Positions 1 through 7,520 of a stretch of DNA of 10,663 bases are shown piece after piece. How positions within the stretch are numbered: the first letter of the stretch is position 1; each line of letters starts with the position of its first letter. The DNA is from Gammaproteobacteria bacterium (GTDB lineage: Bacteria; Pseudomonadota; Gammaproteobacteria; SZUA-229). The translations under genes and the position numbers were made by a program. Location: positions 1-10,663 of the forward strand of contig WFUQ01000141.1 in assembly GCA_015484935.1 (NCBI GenBank). The letters run 5' to 3'. A model generated the notes under the pieces. The model did no database searches. It was given only the letters and a program-made list of their open reading frames with translations, and was not told the DNA's origin.

Positions 1-182
1 AATAAGTCGAGCACCGACTGAAAAGCTTCGGCACTGAGCGTAGAGCGTTCCAGTAGCCAGACACTGAAAGGGATAGAGAGAAACAACAGCACGCCGGATG
101 CACGGTGCGCCAATGACACCATGCCATTCATCGGCAATCGGATCTTGAAGAGATTTAGATATTTAGGCCGTCTGGCTGCCAC
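1..182 (-). CDS. sdhC: Succinate dehydrogenase cytochrome b556 subunit SdhC (N-terminal part, runs off the window)
   Basis: Membrane anchor subunit of succinate dehydrogenase (complex II), which holds haem b with SdhD and forms part of the ubiquinone site in the inner membrane. Sixty codons are visible. The translation begins VAARRPKYLNLFKIRLP and continues NGMVSLAHRASGVLLFL, the classic SdhC start: an RP-x-x-L-x-L motif, then S-x-x-H-R-x-S-G entering the first membrane helix. By alignment from memory, Ser23 and Arg27 correspond to E. coli Ser27 and Arg31, which line the quinone site. I chose a GTG start at 180-182 because the frame has no ATG between an upstream stop (TAA, about 30 bases back) and Met18, which already lies inside the conserved block. 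A GGA lies about eight bases upstream of the GTG. The rest of the gene, and presumably sdhDAB, lies to the left outside the window. Identity is secure; the exact start is less so. Confidence 0.9.
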   Translation of the reverse strand, partial: MAARRPKYLNLFKIRLPMNGMVSLAHRASGVLLFLSIPFSVWLLERSTLSAEAFQSVLDL

Positions 183-410
183 GTCATGAATCCATAGTTT
201 TTATTGTTATCGTTTATTGCTATTGGTCTACTCTAAACACTAGTACACAGTACACCGAAAGCAAACATATAGCTATATCGACCTACCGTCAACCGGCTGG
301 TAACCCGGCAGCGCTCATGGTCGATTCATGCACGGACTATAACCCTGTAAAATGGGAATGTATCCATAGAAAAAATTGTCTACACTGTAGGCTCTTTTGA
401 AGGTGAAAAA
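183..410. other. Divergent intergenic region between sdhC and ygfZ
   Basis: These 228 bases hold no convincing gene and must carry the promoters of both flanking genes. The sdhC-proximal part (183-260) is rich in A and T. The heptamer AGTACAC occurs twice in tandem at 242-255. A sigma-70-like promoter for sdhC can be proposed (separate entry). For ygfZ the best -10 candidates are TATAAC at 338-343 and TACACT at 381-386, but neither has a good -35 at the right spacing, so I do not call a ygfZ promoter. Confidence 0.6.
264..292 (-). promoter_or_regulatory. Candidate sigma-70 promoter for sdhC
   Basis: On the minus strand, TTGACG (287-292) is a five-of-six match to the -35 consensus. It is followed after 17 bases by TATGTT (264-269), a four-of-six match to the -10. 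An alternative -10, TATATG (266-271), would give a 15-base spacer. Transcription would begin near 257, leaving a leader of about 75 bases before the GTG start. This rests on pattern only. Confidence 0.35.
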
Positions 411-1451
411 ATGATAGCTGACTGGCAACAATTCCTGCAGAGTAATGGCGCTGAATTTGATGGCGGAACCCTCGTCAGTTTCGGCAACGAAGACCGTGAA
501 CGACGTGCGACACTGGGTGGCGACATCATGTGCGATCTGTCGCAATACAAGCTGCTCGCCATCATGGGCAGCGATGCCAGAGAATTCCTGCAGGGTCAAC
601 TCACCAATGATATCAACCAGCTATCCCCCGAACGCAGTCAACTGAGCGGGTTCTGTACACCGAAAGGTCGGCTGATCTCCAACTTCCGTCTGTTCCAGCA
701 CGACCAGACCATCTTCGCTGTCATCCCCGAAGACCTGTTCGAAAAAACGCAGTCACAATTGCAGCTGTTCGTGGTGCGCTCGGATGTACAGATGGGCGAT
801 GCCAGCTCGGCATTGATACATCTCGGTGTCAGCGGAGACAAGGCCGGTGAACAATTACGCGACCAGCTAGGCGACTTACCTCAGGCTGTGAATCAGGTAT
901 TGCAACACGACAGATATATCGTCATCAAAGTCGCGGACAAACGCTACGAAGTATTCGGTAATGTCGAGGATTGTAAAACACTGTGGCAGAATCTGGATGT
1001 CCACTGCTCGGCTGTCGGCAACCAGCACTGGAACCTGCTCAATATACGTGACGGCATCCCGGAGATAACACAGGCGACATCCGAAGCCTTCGTCCCCCAG
1101 ATGGTCAATATGGACGCACTCGGTGCCATCAATTTTGAGAAAGGCTGTTATACCGGGCAGGAGATCGTGGCGCGGACGCATTATCTGGGTAAACAGAAAC
1201 GCCGCATGTACCGCATCCACATCACCACCGACACCCCCCCTGCCGCGGGTGACGAACTGGCGACCGAGACATCAACCGAAAACCAGTACACCGGCACGCT
1301 GGTCACCGTTCAAGCCGATGTCGGCACCGGATACGAAGCACTGGCAGTGATACAGATAAAATCCGCCGAGAAGGAAAAACTGAAACTGAAGGATGCTGAA
1401 TCTGCGATAGACCTGCTCGACCTGCCCTACTCACTACCCGACGACACCTAG
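411..1451 (+). CDS. ygfZ: Folate-binding protein YgfZ, Fe-S enzyme maintenance factor
   Basis: A 346-residue protein of the YgfZ/GcvT-like family; E. coli YgfZ is somewhat shorter. In E. coli it binds folate and is needed for full activity of certain Fe-S enzymes, including the tRNA-modifying MiaB, probably in cluster synthesis or repair. The diagnostic signature KGCYTGQE occupies residues 244-251, with the functionally important cysteine at 246, and is followed by IVARTHYLGKQKRRMYR. Upstream, SQYKLLAIMGSDAREFLQGQLTNDI is the usual N-terminal GcvT-type block. The ATG at 411 is preceded by AAGG at 400-403, seven bases away, a good ribosome binding site. The gene ends in TAG and is followed by a strong terminator. 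It diverges from sdhC, a subunit of an Fe-S-containing complex, which fits its role but does not prove co-regulation. Confidence 0.95.
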   Translation: MIADWQQFLQSNGAEFDGGTLVSFGNEDRERRATLGGDIMCDLSQYKLLAIMGSDAREFLQGQLTNDINQLSPERSQLSGFCTPKGRLISNFRLFQHDQTIFAVIPEDLFEKTQSQLQLFVVRSDVQMGDASSALIHLGVSGDKAGEQLRDQLGDLPQAVNQVLQHDRYIVIKVADKRYEVFGNVEDCKTLWQNLDVHCSAVGNQHWNLLNIRDGIPEITQATSEAFVPQMVNMDALGAINFEKGCYTGQEIVARTHYLGKQKRRMYRIHITTDTPPAAGDELATETSTENQYTGTLVTVQADVGTGYEALAVIQIKSAEKEKLKLKDAESAIDLLDLPYSLPDDT

Positions 1452-1475
1452 GCTTGCTCTGATTATCCGTCCGCT

Positions 1476-1589
1476 ATGCTCGCATTGCTGGCTACTGGCT
1501 GTCGGTCTTGTCGGTGTGGATGCCCGCCGCAGGATAAAAAGCTGACGGGATATCTCGAGCTTATCGATAAAAAAAGGCAGTCATCATGA
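1476..1589 (+). other. Doubtful small ORF with a lipobox-like start, after ygfZ
   Basis: A 37-codon frame starts at ATG 1476 and ends at TGA 1587-1589. Its product begins MLALLATGC, which resembles a very short lipoprotein signal (L-A-T-G-C), followed by a cysteine-rich stretch and then DKKLTGYLELIDKK. The frame is continuous with ygfZ beyond its TAG stop. There is no evident ribosome binding site, the signal lacks positive charges, and the last codons lie inside the terminator hairpin. It is more likely chance or a decayed fragment than a gene. Confidence 0.12.
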
Positions 1590-1600
1590 CTGCCTTTTTT
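1570..1600. terminator. Bidirectional intrinsic terminator between ygfZ and lysS
   Basis: A perfect inverted repeat: GGCAGTCA (1576-1583), a three-base TCA loop, then TGACTGCC (1587-1594). It is flanked by A6 on the left and T6 on the right, which extend the pairing. Read in either direction it gives a GC-containing stem followed by a run of U. It lies directly beyond the lysS stop codon and about 120 bases after ygfZ, so it can end transcription of both convergent units. Confidence 0.93.
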
Positions 1601-1601
1601 G

Positions 1602-3116
1602 TTACTCGACTTCCGCCCGCATGTGCGGGAAAAGGATCACGTCCCGTATCGACGGCGCATCGGTGAGTAGCATCACCAGGCGGTCGATACCGATACCCTC
1701 ACCGGCTGTCGGTGGCAGACCATATTCCAGCGCACGGACATAATCCGCATCGAAGTGCATGGCTTCATCGTCACCGGCCTCCTTCTCTTCTACCTGTTTC
1801 TGGAAACGTTCCGCCTGATCTTCTGCATCGTTTAACTCCGAGAAACCATTGGCGATCTCCCGACCACCGACGAAGAACTCGAAGCGATCGGTGACGAAAG
1901 GGTTGTCATCATTGCGTCGTGCCAATGGTGAAACTTCGGTCGGGTATTCTGTGATGAAGGTCGGATCCATGAGACGATGTTCGACCGTCTTCTCGAAGAT
2001 CTCGATCTGTACTTTACCCAAGCCGTAACCGTCTTTGAGTTTCACATCGAGACCTTCTGCCACCCTGCGTGCACTTTCCAGCGTAGCGATGTCATCGGCT
2101 TTCAGATCGGGATTGTATTTCAGTATCGAGTCGAACACACTCAGTCGTGCGAACGGTTTGGCGAAATCATACTCGTCGCCCTGATAAGCGATCATGGTCG
2201 TGCCCAGTACCTCGGTCGCCAGCTTGCGCAACAGATCTTCGGTCAGATCCATCAGGTCGTTATAGTCTGCATAGGCCTGATAGAACTCCAGCATGGTGAA
2301 CTCGGGATTATGCCGGGTCGAAACGCCTTCGTTGCGGAAGTTACGGTTGATTTCGTACACCCGTTCGAAACCACCGACGACCAGACGCTTCAGATACAGC
2401 TCCGGTGCGATCCGCAGAAACATCGGCAGACCCAGTGCGTTGTGATAGGTCTCGAACGGACGCGCGGTCGCCCCACCCGGAATCACCTGCATCATCGGGG
2501 TCTCTACTTCCATATAATCATGGCTGTCGAAATAGTTACGGATGAAGGAGATGATTCTGGTGCGCAGGCGGAACGTCTCTTTCGCTTCCTGATTCATGAT
2601 CAGGTCGAGATAACGCTGACGGTAACGCACTTCGGTATCGGTCAGACCATGAAATTTTTCCGGTAGCGGCCGCAGTGATTTGGTCAGTAACTTGACCGAA
2701 TCGACCTTCACCGAAAGCTCACCGGTCTTGGTTTTGAACAACACCCCTTCGGCACCGATCAGGTCACCGACATCCCATTTCTTGAATCCGTCGTTATATA
2801 CACCTTCAGGCAAACTGTCACGTTGCAGGAACAACTGGATCTGACCGGACATATCCTGGATGGTCGCAAAGCTGGCTTTACCCATGACCCGTTTCAGCAT
2901 CATACGTCCAGCGACGTTCACTCGCTGCGCCAGCTCATCCAGCTCATCACCGTCTTTATCACCGTAATGCGAATGCAGATCAGCTGCCATCGAATCCCGA
3001 CGAAAATCATTGGGGAATGCACAACCGTTTTCACGGATAGTCATCAACTTCTCACGGCGTTGTGCGATGAGCTTGTTTTCGTCTTCCTGTGTTCTTGCTT
3101 TGGTTTCTTCAGTCAT
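1602..3116 (-). CDS. lysS: Lysyl-tRNA synthetase, class II
   Basis: A cytoplasmic 504-residue enzyme (E. coli LysS has 505) that charges tRNA-Lys with lysine using ATP. The N-terminal OB-fold that binds the anticodon spans about residues 65-150 ([21 protein letters not shown]). The class II catalytic core follows. Motif 1 lies around 187-216, including [17 protein letters not shown] sequence. Motif 2 is near 251-278, with the ATP-binding FRNEG and [10 protein letters not shown]. Motif 3 is GIGIDR at 474-479, close to the C-terminus. The sequence tracks E. coli LysS almost throughout. The ATG at 3114-3116 gives the family's usual N-terminus, but there is no good Shine-Dalgarno close to it; the nearest AGGTG ends about 20 bases upstream and lies in a small hairpin. 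The gene follows prfB by 60 bases, the same order as in E. coli, and is probably read from the same transcript. Confidence 0.97.
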   Translation of the reverse strand: MTEETKARTQEDENKLIAQRREKLMTIRENGCAFPNDFRRDSMAADLHSHYGDKDGDELDELAQRVNVAGRMMLKRVMGKASFATIQDMSGQIQLFLQRDSLPEGVYNDGFKKWDVGDLIGAEGVLFKTKTGELSVKVDSVKLLTKSLRPLPEKFHGLTDTEVRYRQRYLDLIMNQEAKETFRLRTRIISFIRNYFDSHDYMEVETPMMQVIPGGATARPFETYHNALGLPMFLRIAPELYLKRLVVGGFERVYEINRNFRNEGVSTRHNPEFTMLEFYQAYADYNDLMDLTEDLLRKLATEVLGTTMIAYQGDEYDFAKPFARLSVFDSILKYNPDLKADDIATLESARRVAEGLDVKLKDGYGLGKVQIEIFEKTVEHRLMDPTFITEYPTEVSPLARRNDDNPFVTDRFEFFVGGREIANGFSELNDAEDQAERFQKQVEEKEAGDDEAMHFDADYVRALEYGLPPTAGEGIGIDRLVMLLTDAPSIRDVILFPHMRAEVE

Positions 3117-3134
3117 ATCAGTAACTATCTGTTC

Positions 3135-3147
3135 GCACCTTCGGTGC
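3135..3147 (-). other. Small hairpin in the prfB-lysS spacer
   Basis: GCACC (3143-3147 read on the minus strand) pairs with GGTGC (3135-3139) around a GAA loop. The 3' arm includes the only purine-rich AGGTG-like stretch before the lysS start. There is no T-run after it, so it is not a terminator. It may affect lysS translation or be incidental. Confidence 0.3.
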
Positions 3148-3176
3148 CGGGTTGTAAATGCATAAATACATGATCA

Positions 3177-4272
3177 TCAGAGTCCGCTCTTGAGGCTGGC
3201 TTCGATGAACTGATCGAGATCACCATCGAGTACCGCCTGGGTATTGCCTGTCTCCACGCCGGTTCTCAGATCCTTGATACGCGATTGATCCAGCACATAG
3301 GATCGTATCTGACTGCCCCAGCCGATGTCGGATTTACTCTCCTCTACCACCTGCTGGTCTGCGTTGCGTTTCTGTATCTCCAACTCGTAGAGTTTCGCCT
3401 TGAGCTGTTTCATCGCAGTCGCTTTGTTCTTGTGTTGTGAGCGGTCGTTCTGACACTGCACTACCACCCCGGTCGGATTATGCGTGATACGCACCGCCGA
3501 TTCTGTGCGGTTGACGTGCTGACCACCTGCACCACTGGCGCGATATACGTCGATACGCAGATCAGCCGGATTGATGTCGATGTCGATATCATCATCGATC
3601 TCGGGGGAAACGAACACAGCCGCGAACGACGTATGGCGTCTGTTACCAGAATCGAACGGTGATTTCCTCACCAGACGATGCACGCCGGTCTCGGTACGTA
3701 ATCGACCGAAAACATAATCGCCTTCGAAGCGGATAGTGGCACCTTTTATGCCGGCGACATCACCCGCGGTAGCTTCGATGAGTTCGGTCTTGAAACCATG
3801 TGCTTCACCCCAGCGCAGATACATACGCAACAACATCTCCGCCCAGTCCTGCGCTTCGGTGCCACCGGAACCGGACTGGATATCGAGGAAGGCGTTGCTG
3901 GCATCCATCTCACCGGAGAACATCCGGCGGAACTCCAGTTCGGCGACCTGTTTTTCGGAAGTCTGCAGATCAGCCTCGACCGACTGCACACTCTCCTCAT
4001 CGTCTTCTTCGACCGCCATCTCCAGCAATTCGGCAGCATCGTTCAACGCATGCTCCAGCGTATCGATGGTGAGGACAATCTTCTCCAGCCGGACTCTGTC
4101 CTGGCCTAACTTCTGGGCTCGCTCGGGTTCATCCCAGACACCGGGCTGTTCCAGCTCACGGACGACTTCTTCCAGTTCTTCCTTACGCAGATCGTAGTCA
4201 AAGATACCCCCTAAGCGACTCGGTACGCTGCTTCAGGTCTTTGATTTGATTGTTGATTGCGTTGATTTCCAT
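3177..4272 (-). CDS. prfB: Peptide chain release factor 2 (RF2), expressed by +1 programmed frameshift
   Basis: RF2 recognises UGA and UAA in the ribosomal A site and triggers hydrolysis of the finished peptide. The coding region is two segments on the minus strand: 4272 down to 4201 (24 codons, [20 protein letters not shown] then RGYL) and, after skipping base 4200, 4199 down to 3177. The product is 364 residues; E. coli RF2 has 365. The stop-codon-reading tripeptide SPF is at 204-206 and the catalytic GGQ at 249-251. Residue 245, just before SGAGGQ, is alanine. This matches the common, more active form rather than the threonine of E. coli K-12 at the equivalent site. The start ATG at 4270-4272 matches the family N-terminus, though its ribosome binding site is weak. 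A plain reading of the second frame would begin only at a TTG near 4046 and miss 75 residues. lysS follows 60 bases downstream. Confidence 0.96.
4197..4215 (-). promoter_or_regulatory. prfB autoregulatory +1 frameshift site
   Basis: On the minus strand the site reads AGG GGG TAT CTT TGA C, with the UGA at 4198-4200. The parts are the known ones for RF2: an internal Shine-Dalgarno-like AGGGGG three bases before CUU, a slippery CUU codon, and UGA followed by C, a poor termination context. When RF2 is scarce the ribosome pauses at UGA, slips one base forward on CUU and continues at GAC (Asp). When RF2 is plentiful, translation stops at 24 residues. This gives negative feedback on RF2 level. From memory, the core matches E. 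coli prfB essentially base for base. Confidence 0.96.
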
Positions 4273-4377
4273 CGTATCTTTTTTCTGCTGAGATGTGGAT
4301 TTGGTTGGTGCGAATGATACAGCAAGATAGCTTGAGTGGCGAGAGACAAGGCCTTGTCACTACCGATAAAAGCGCAC
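4273..4377. other. tsaB-prfB spacer with a 14-base palindrome
   Basis: These 105 bases hold no gene. GACAAGGCCTTGTC (4345-4358) is a perfect palindrome lying between the tsaB stop and prfB. It is not followed by a T-run in the direction of transcription, so it is a poor terminator candidate. It could be a binding site or chance. Nearer prfB a TATCAT could serve as a -10 element, but I see no matching -35, so I do not call a separate prfB promoter. Confidence 0.45.
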
Positions 4378-5070
4378 TCAGCCCTGACTGCGTTCCGCCT
4401 TCTTCTTCGCCACATCATCGCGCAGATACACCGGCACGGCCGAAGCCACAGGCACGGTATTGCCCTTGCTGAATTCGATAGCCGCAAGCTCGGCGATGGC
4501 CGCCGCTGATGGAAAACACGCCGGTAGCATCTGACTGATGTTGTCTGCGCAGAGCGGAGTCAGCGTGCCACCATAACTGTCCCAACCCGTTCCCGCCGCA
4601 ACCCATCTACCTGATTCGGGCATGATGACTGCATCGGGCGGACTGACGCATTCCTCGATCACACATTCCAGCGTAGACCTGTCTCGCTGATAGCCGGCCC
4701 AGTACACTTCCTGCATACGCGCATCGATAGCGGCCAGCACCTTGTCTTCACCGGTCTCACGCATGGCGTTGAATGCCAGCGCCTGTAATGTCGAAACCGG
4801 CACCACCGGCAGTTCCTGTGCAAAGCCGATGCCCTGTACCACACCGGCTGCGATCCGTATCCCCATGAACGAACCCGGCCCGCGCCCGAAAGCCAGACAA
4901 TCCAGATCGGCAGACGTGATGCCCGCTTCGCTGGTGAGTTGTTCGATCATCGACAGGATAAGGTGACTGTGCTCACGTGGCGCAATCTTGTATCGCTGCT
5001 GGATGTCTCCGTCTATCAACAGCGCCGCTGAACAGGCTTCGGTCGCGGTATCAACTGCCAACAGTTTCAT
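4378..5070 (-). CDS. tsaB: tRNA threonylcarbamoyladenosine biosynthesis protein TsaB
   Basis: A 230-residue partner of TsaD and TsaE in forming t6A at position 37 of tRNAs that read ANN codons. TsaB is an ASKHA-fold protein that supports TsaD rather than catalysing itself. The sequence opens MKLLAVDTATEACSAAL, has REHSH at about 32-36, GRGPGSFMGIRI at 62-73, VLAAIDARMQEVYWAGYQRD in the middle and PVYLRDDVAKKK near the end, all in the order of E. coli TsaB. The usual GPGSFTG has Met in place of Thr here. I chose the ATG at 5068-5070 rather than an earlier frame opening at 5112 because it gives the standard N-terminus and has GGAG seven bases upstream (5078-5081). The start overlaps the end of the helicase gene by 20 bases, which suggests coupled translation. 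The same pairing of tsaB with yoaA occurs in E. coli. Confidence 0.95.
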   Translation of the reverse strand: MKLLAVDTATEACSAALLIDGDIQQRYKIAPREHSHLILSMIEQLTSEAGITSADLDCLAFGRGPGSFMGIRIAAGVVQGIGFAQELPVVPVSTLQALAFNAMRETGEDKVLAAIDARMQEVYWAGYQRDRSTLECVIEECVSPPDAVIMPESGRWVAAGTGWDSYGGTLTPLCADNISQMLPACFPSAAAIAELAAIEFSKGNTVPVASAVPVYLRDDVAKKKAERSQG

Positions 5071-7036
5071 CACACTGCTCCGCCGCAGATCGTCTGGTTT
5101 CATTGGCCGCAAAAAACGTTTTCACGTCATCTTCCTCACGAGTGATGGGCATGGTCGGCAGACTGTTTAAAAATACCCGGCCATAGCCTTTGCTGGTGAG
5201 CCGGGTGTCACCCAACATGACCACACCAGTATCATCGACATCACGTATCAAGCGACCGACGCCCTGTTTGAGTGCGATCACAGCCTGCGGCACCTGGTAT
5301 TCCATAAACGGTTGCCTGCCTGATTGTCGCATGGCATCGATACGTGCCTGCATCACCGGGTCGCCCGGCGAGGCGAACGGTAATTTATCGATGATGACAC
5401 AGGACAGTGCTTCACCGCGCACATCGACCCCTTCCCAGAAGCTGCTGGTACCGAGCAGGATGGCGTTGTCGGTCGTCCTGAACTGTGCCAGCAGTTCATG
5501 TTTGGGCAGGTCGCCCTGAATGAACAATGGAAACGTCAGTGACTGTTTCAGAAGTTGCTGTGCCTCGTTGAGCGCACGGAAACTGGTGAACAGGAAAAAT
5601 GCCCGGCCTTTACTCGCCTGCAATACCGGAATGGCTTTCTCTACCAGTTCGCGCGTGAAAGAGGAATCGGACGGTTCCGGCAGACCTTGCGGCAGGTATA
5701 ACAGGCTCTGCTTCTTGTAATCGAACGGACTGTCCCAGACACCCGAATCGTAATCTTCCAGCCCCAGGCTGTTGGCAAAGTGCGCGAACGACTGATTGAC
5801 CTGCAAGGTAGCCGAAGTGAACAACCAGCTGCTGGCAAAATCGTCACTGTGTTTACGGAACAGCGACGCGATATCGATTGGCGTGGCGTGTAACATGAAA
5901 CTGCGGGTATAGGTCTCAAACCACAGGATGGCATTATCGTCCTGTTCTTCCTCAGGCAGTTCGTCGGAACCGAAGCGCTTCAACGTATGCAGCAACAGCG
6001 CAGCACGTTGCGCACACTGGTCGAGACCACGGCTGCGTTCGGCTGCGATCTGCAACACTTTGTTGATATCGATCAGCGCATTACTCAGTTGTAACAGACA
6101 CTGTTTGATGGACGGTTTGTTCCTGATGCGCTGCCAGGCCTGCTTCTGTCCGGCATCACCCAGCGCCAGTCTGAATTCACGGGTGGCGGCTTCCAGTTGA
6201 TCGGCATATTCACGTATCTCGCCCATGTCGGGCGCATCGTTCACTTGCTCGGCGACCGCATCCTTGCACAGACCCAATAACTGACGGCTGCTTATCGTCG
6301 CGCCGAAGAACCGTGACGCGACTTCATATAACTGGTGCGCTTCGTCGATGATGAAGGCATCGGCACTGGGTAACAACTCGGCGAAACCTTCATCCTTAAG
6401 CGTCATGTCGGCCAGCAACAGATGATGATTGATGACCACGATCTCGGCATCCTGCGCCTGCTTGCGCGCTTTCACCACGAAACAATCTGCCCAGTGATCA
6501 CATTCACCACCCAGACAATTATCGGCAGTCGAGGTCACCATCGGCCAGATGTAACTGTCTTCCGCCACCGCAGAAAAATCGGCCGTGTCACCACTGTCAG
6601 ATGTTTTCGACCACGCTGACAGGTCAGTGAGTACCGACTGCACTTCGCGATTGACATAGCCGAGATGCGGTGCGATCTGCAGACGATGCAGACACAGATA
6701 GTTCGATCGCCCTTTGAGCAAGGCTGTCTTCACCGGTGCCTGCAAGGCTTTCGTCACCTTGGGCAGGTCGGTGTGGAATAACTGATCCTGTAGATGGCGG
6801 GTGCCGGTGGAGATGATGATCTTGCTGCCGGAGAGCACAGCAGGAACTGCATAGGCAAAACTTTTACCGATACCGGTACCGGCTTCGGCCACCAGCACTC
6901 CTTTGTTCTTGAGTACTTCTTCGATCGCGCTGCTCAGCGCCAGCTGCTCGTGCCGAACCTGATAATTTTCCACCAGTTCAGCGAACGGTCCCTGTTCACC
7001 CAGATAATCTGCTGCCTGCCAGTTACGGTCGCTCAT
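5051..7036 (-). CDS. yoaA: DinG-family Fe-S ATP-dependent DNA helicase, YoaA type
   Basis: A 661-residue superfamily 2 helicase of the XPD/DinG group (5'-3' unwinding, DNA repair and replication-fork maintenance). E. coli YoaA works with HolC of DNA polymerase III. Visible elements are Walker A EAGTGIGKS at 51-59, motif Ia IISTGTRHLQDQL, and four cysteines at 115, 174, 179 and 185 that fit the Fe-S cluster ligands between Walker A and the DEAH box. Then come INHHLLLAD, the DEAH box at 231-234, GTSSFWEGVDVRG, and the C-terminal arginine-finger motif QGVGRLIR. The ATG at 7034-7036 is preferred. An upstream in-frame start at 7126 would add 30 residues without family character and overlap the lipoprotein gene. 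Between the preferred start and that gene's stop lie 13 bases. YoaA rather than DinG is inferred from the tsaB neighbour as well as the sequence. Confidence 0.9.
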   Translation of the reverse strand: MSDRNWQAADYLGEQGPFAELVENYQVRHEQLALSSAIEEVLKNKGVLVAEAGTGIGKSFAYAVPAVLSGSKIIISTGTRHLQDQLFHTDLPKVTKALQAPVKTALLKGRSNYLCLHRLQIAPHLGYVNREVQSVLTDLSAWSKTSDSGDTADFSAVAEDSYIWPMVTSTADNCLGGECDHWADCFVVKARKQAQDAEIVVINHHLLLADMTLKDEGFAELLPSADAFIIDEAHQLYEVASRFFGATISSRQLLGLCKDAVAEQVNDAPDMGEIREYADQLEAATREFRLALGDAGQKQAWQRIRNKPSIKQCLLQLSNALIDINKVLQIAAERSRGLDQCAQRAALLLHTLKRFGSDELPEEEQDDNAILWFETYTRSFMLHATPIDIASLFRKHSDDFASSWLFTSATLQVNQSFAHFANSLGLEDYDSGVWDSPFDYKKQSLLYLPQGLPEPSDSSFTRELVEKAIPVLQASKGRAFFLFTSFRALNEAQQLLKQSLTFPLFIQGDLPKHELLAQFRTTDNAILLGTSSFWEGVDVRGEALSCVIIDKLPFASPGDPVMQARIDAMRQSGRQPFMEYQVPQAVIALKQGVGRLIRDVDDTGVVMLGDTRLTSKGYGRVFLNSLPTMPITREEDDVKTFFAANETRRSAAEQCDETVGS

Positions 7037-7049
7037 CGTCTCATCGCGC

Positions 7050-7520
7050 CTATCGATCGCCCAGTTGGTACAGTTGTCGATTTGCCAGCGCCACACCCTC
7101 TGCATCATTACGGTAATCACTGGCATCGCGATACATGCGCCAGTTGAATAGCTGCAACTGGCTGTCGGTGTTCAGGCTGTTACTCTTGATGATGAGATTC
7201 TGCGCACGTTGGTACTGTTGCTGTTCGACAGCCAGCCAGGCAAGGCGGCTCCATACGGTAGCGATACGGTTATTGATGCGCAGGGCACGTTCCAGTATCA
7301 CTTCTGCCGAGGCGAGATCGGACTGTCGCATCTTCTCATCGGCACGAGTTACCAGCTGTTTGACGGGTTGGCTCTGCTGCGCGGTATCGATCTGCCAGGC
7401 GAGAAATGGCGACTGTGTTTCGGGCACAGCGTCAGAATCAGGCAGGGTGCGATCCACTCCCGCACAGGATGCCAGTAGCGCTGTGATAAAGATGACTGAA
7501 ACCAGTCTCGAAAAATTCAT
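7050..7520 (-). CDS. TPR lipoprotein coupled to PBP1b; candidate LpoP-like activator
   Basis: A 156-residue protein. Residues 1-19 (MNFSRLVSVIFITALLASC) form a lipoprotein signal with lipobox LLASC and Cys19 as the acylation site. Ala follows the Cys, so the Lol rule would send it to the outer membrane. After a low-complexity linker, two tetratricopeptide-like helix pairs cover about 53-83 (ending SAEVILERALRIN) and 85-119 (VWSRLAWLAVEQQQYQRAQNL). The ATG at 7518-7520 shares its A with the mrcB stop as TGATG, so translation is probably coupled; a longer frame from 7571 would bury the signal peptide. In Pseudomonas aeruginosa a TPR lipoprotein, LpoP, activates PBP1b. Size, domain type and position fit that role here. 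The assignment is inference: TPR lipoproteins are common, and I have not compared sequences. Confidence 0.85.
   Translation of the reverse strand: MNFSRLVSVIFITALLASCAGVDRTLPDSDAVPETQSPFLAWQIDTAQQSQPVKQLVTRADEKMRQSDLASAEVILERALRINNRIATVWSRLAWLAVEQQQYQRAQNLIIKSNSLNTDSQLQLFNWRMYRDASDYRNDAEGVALANRQLYQLGDR

Noticed and set aside
235..260. GTACTAGT on the minus strand upstream of sdhC, resembling a TrpR operator half-site
   Set aside because: The second half-site is badly degenerate and regulation of sdhC by tryptophan has no support.
1552..1572. CTCGAG followed by AGCTTATCGATA, resembling a cloning-vector polylinker
   Set aside because: Only about 12 bases match from memory, the arrangement differs from common vectors, and the sequence runs straight into a natural terminator.
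1977..2666. A 229-codon open frame on the plus strand opposite lysS
   Set aside because: It lies wholly antisense to a highly conserved lysS, its translation shows no domain, and its openness follows from the codon bias of the real gene.
5190..5720. Two back-to-back plus-strand frames (109 and 66 codons) opposite the helicase
   Set aside because: Both are antisense to conserved helicase motifs, without ribosome binding sites or recognisable protein features.
7037..7126. A longer helicase N-terminus starting at 7126
   Set aside because: The extra 30 residues overlap the lipoprotein gene and lack family character; the start at 7036 follows that gene's stop by 13 bases.
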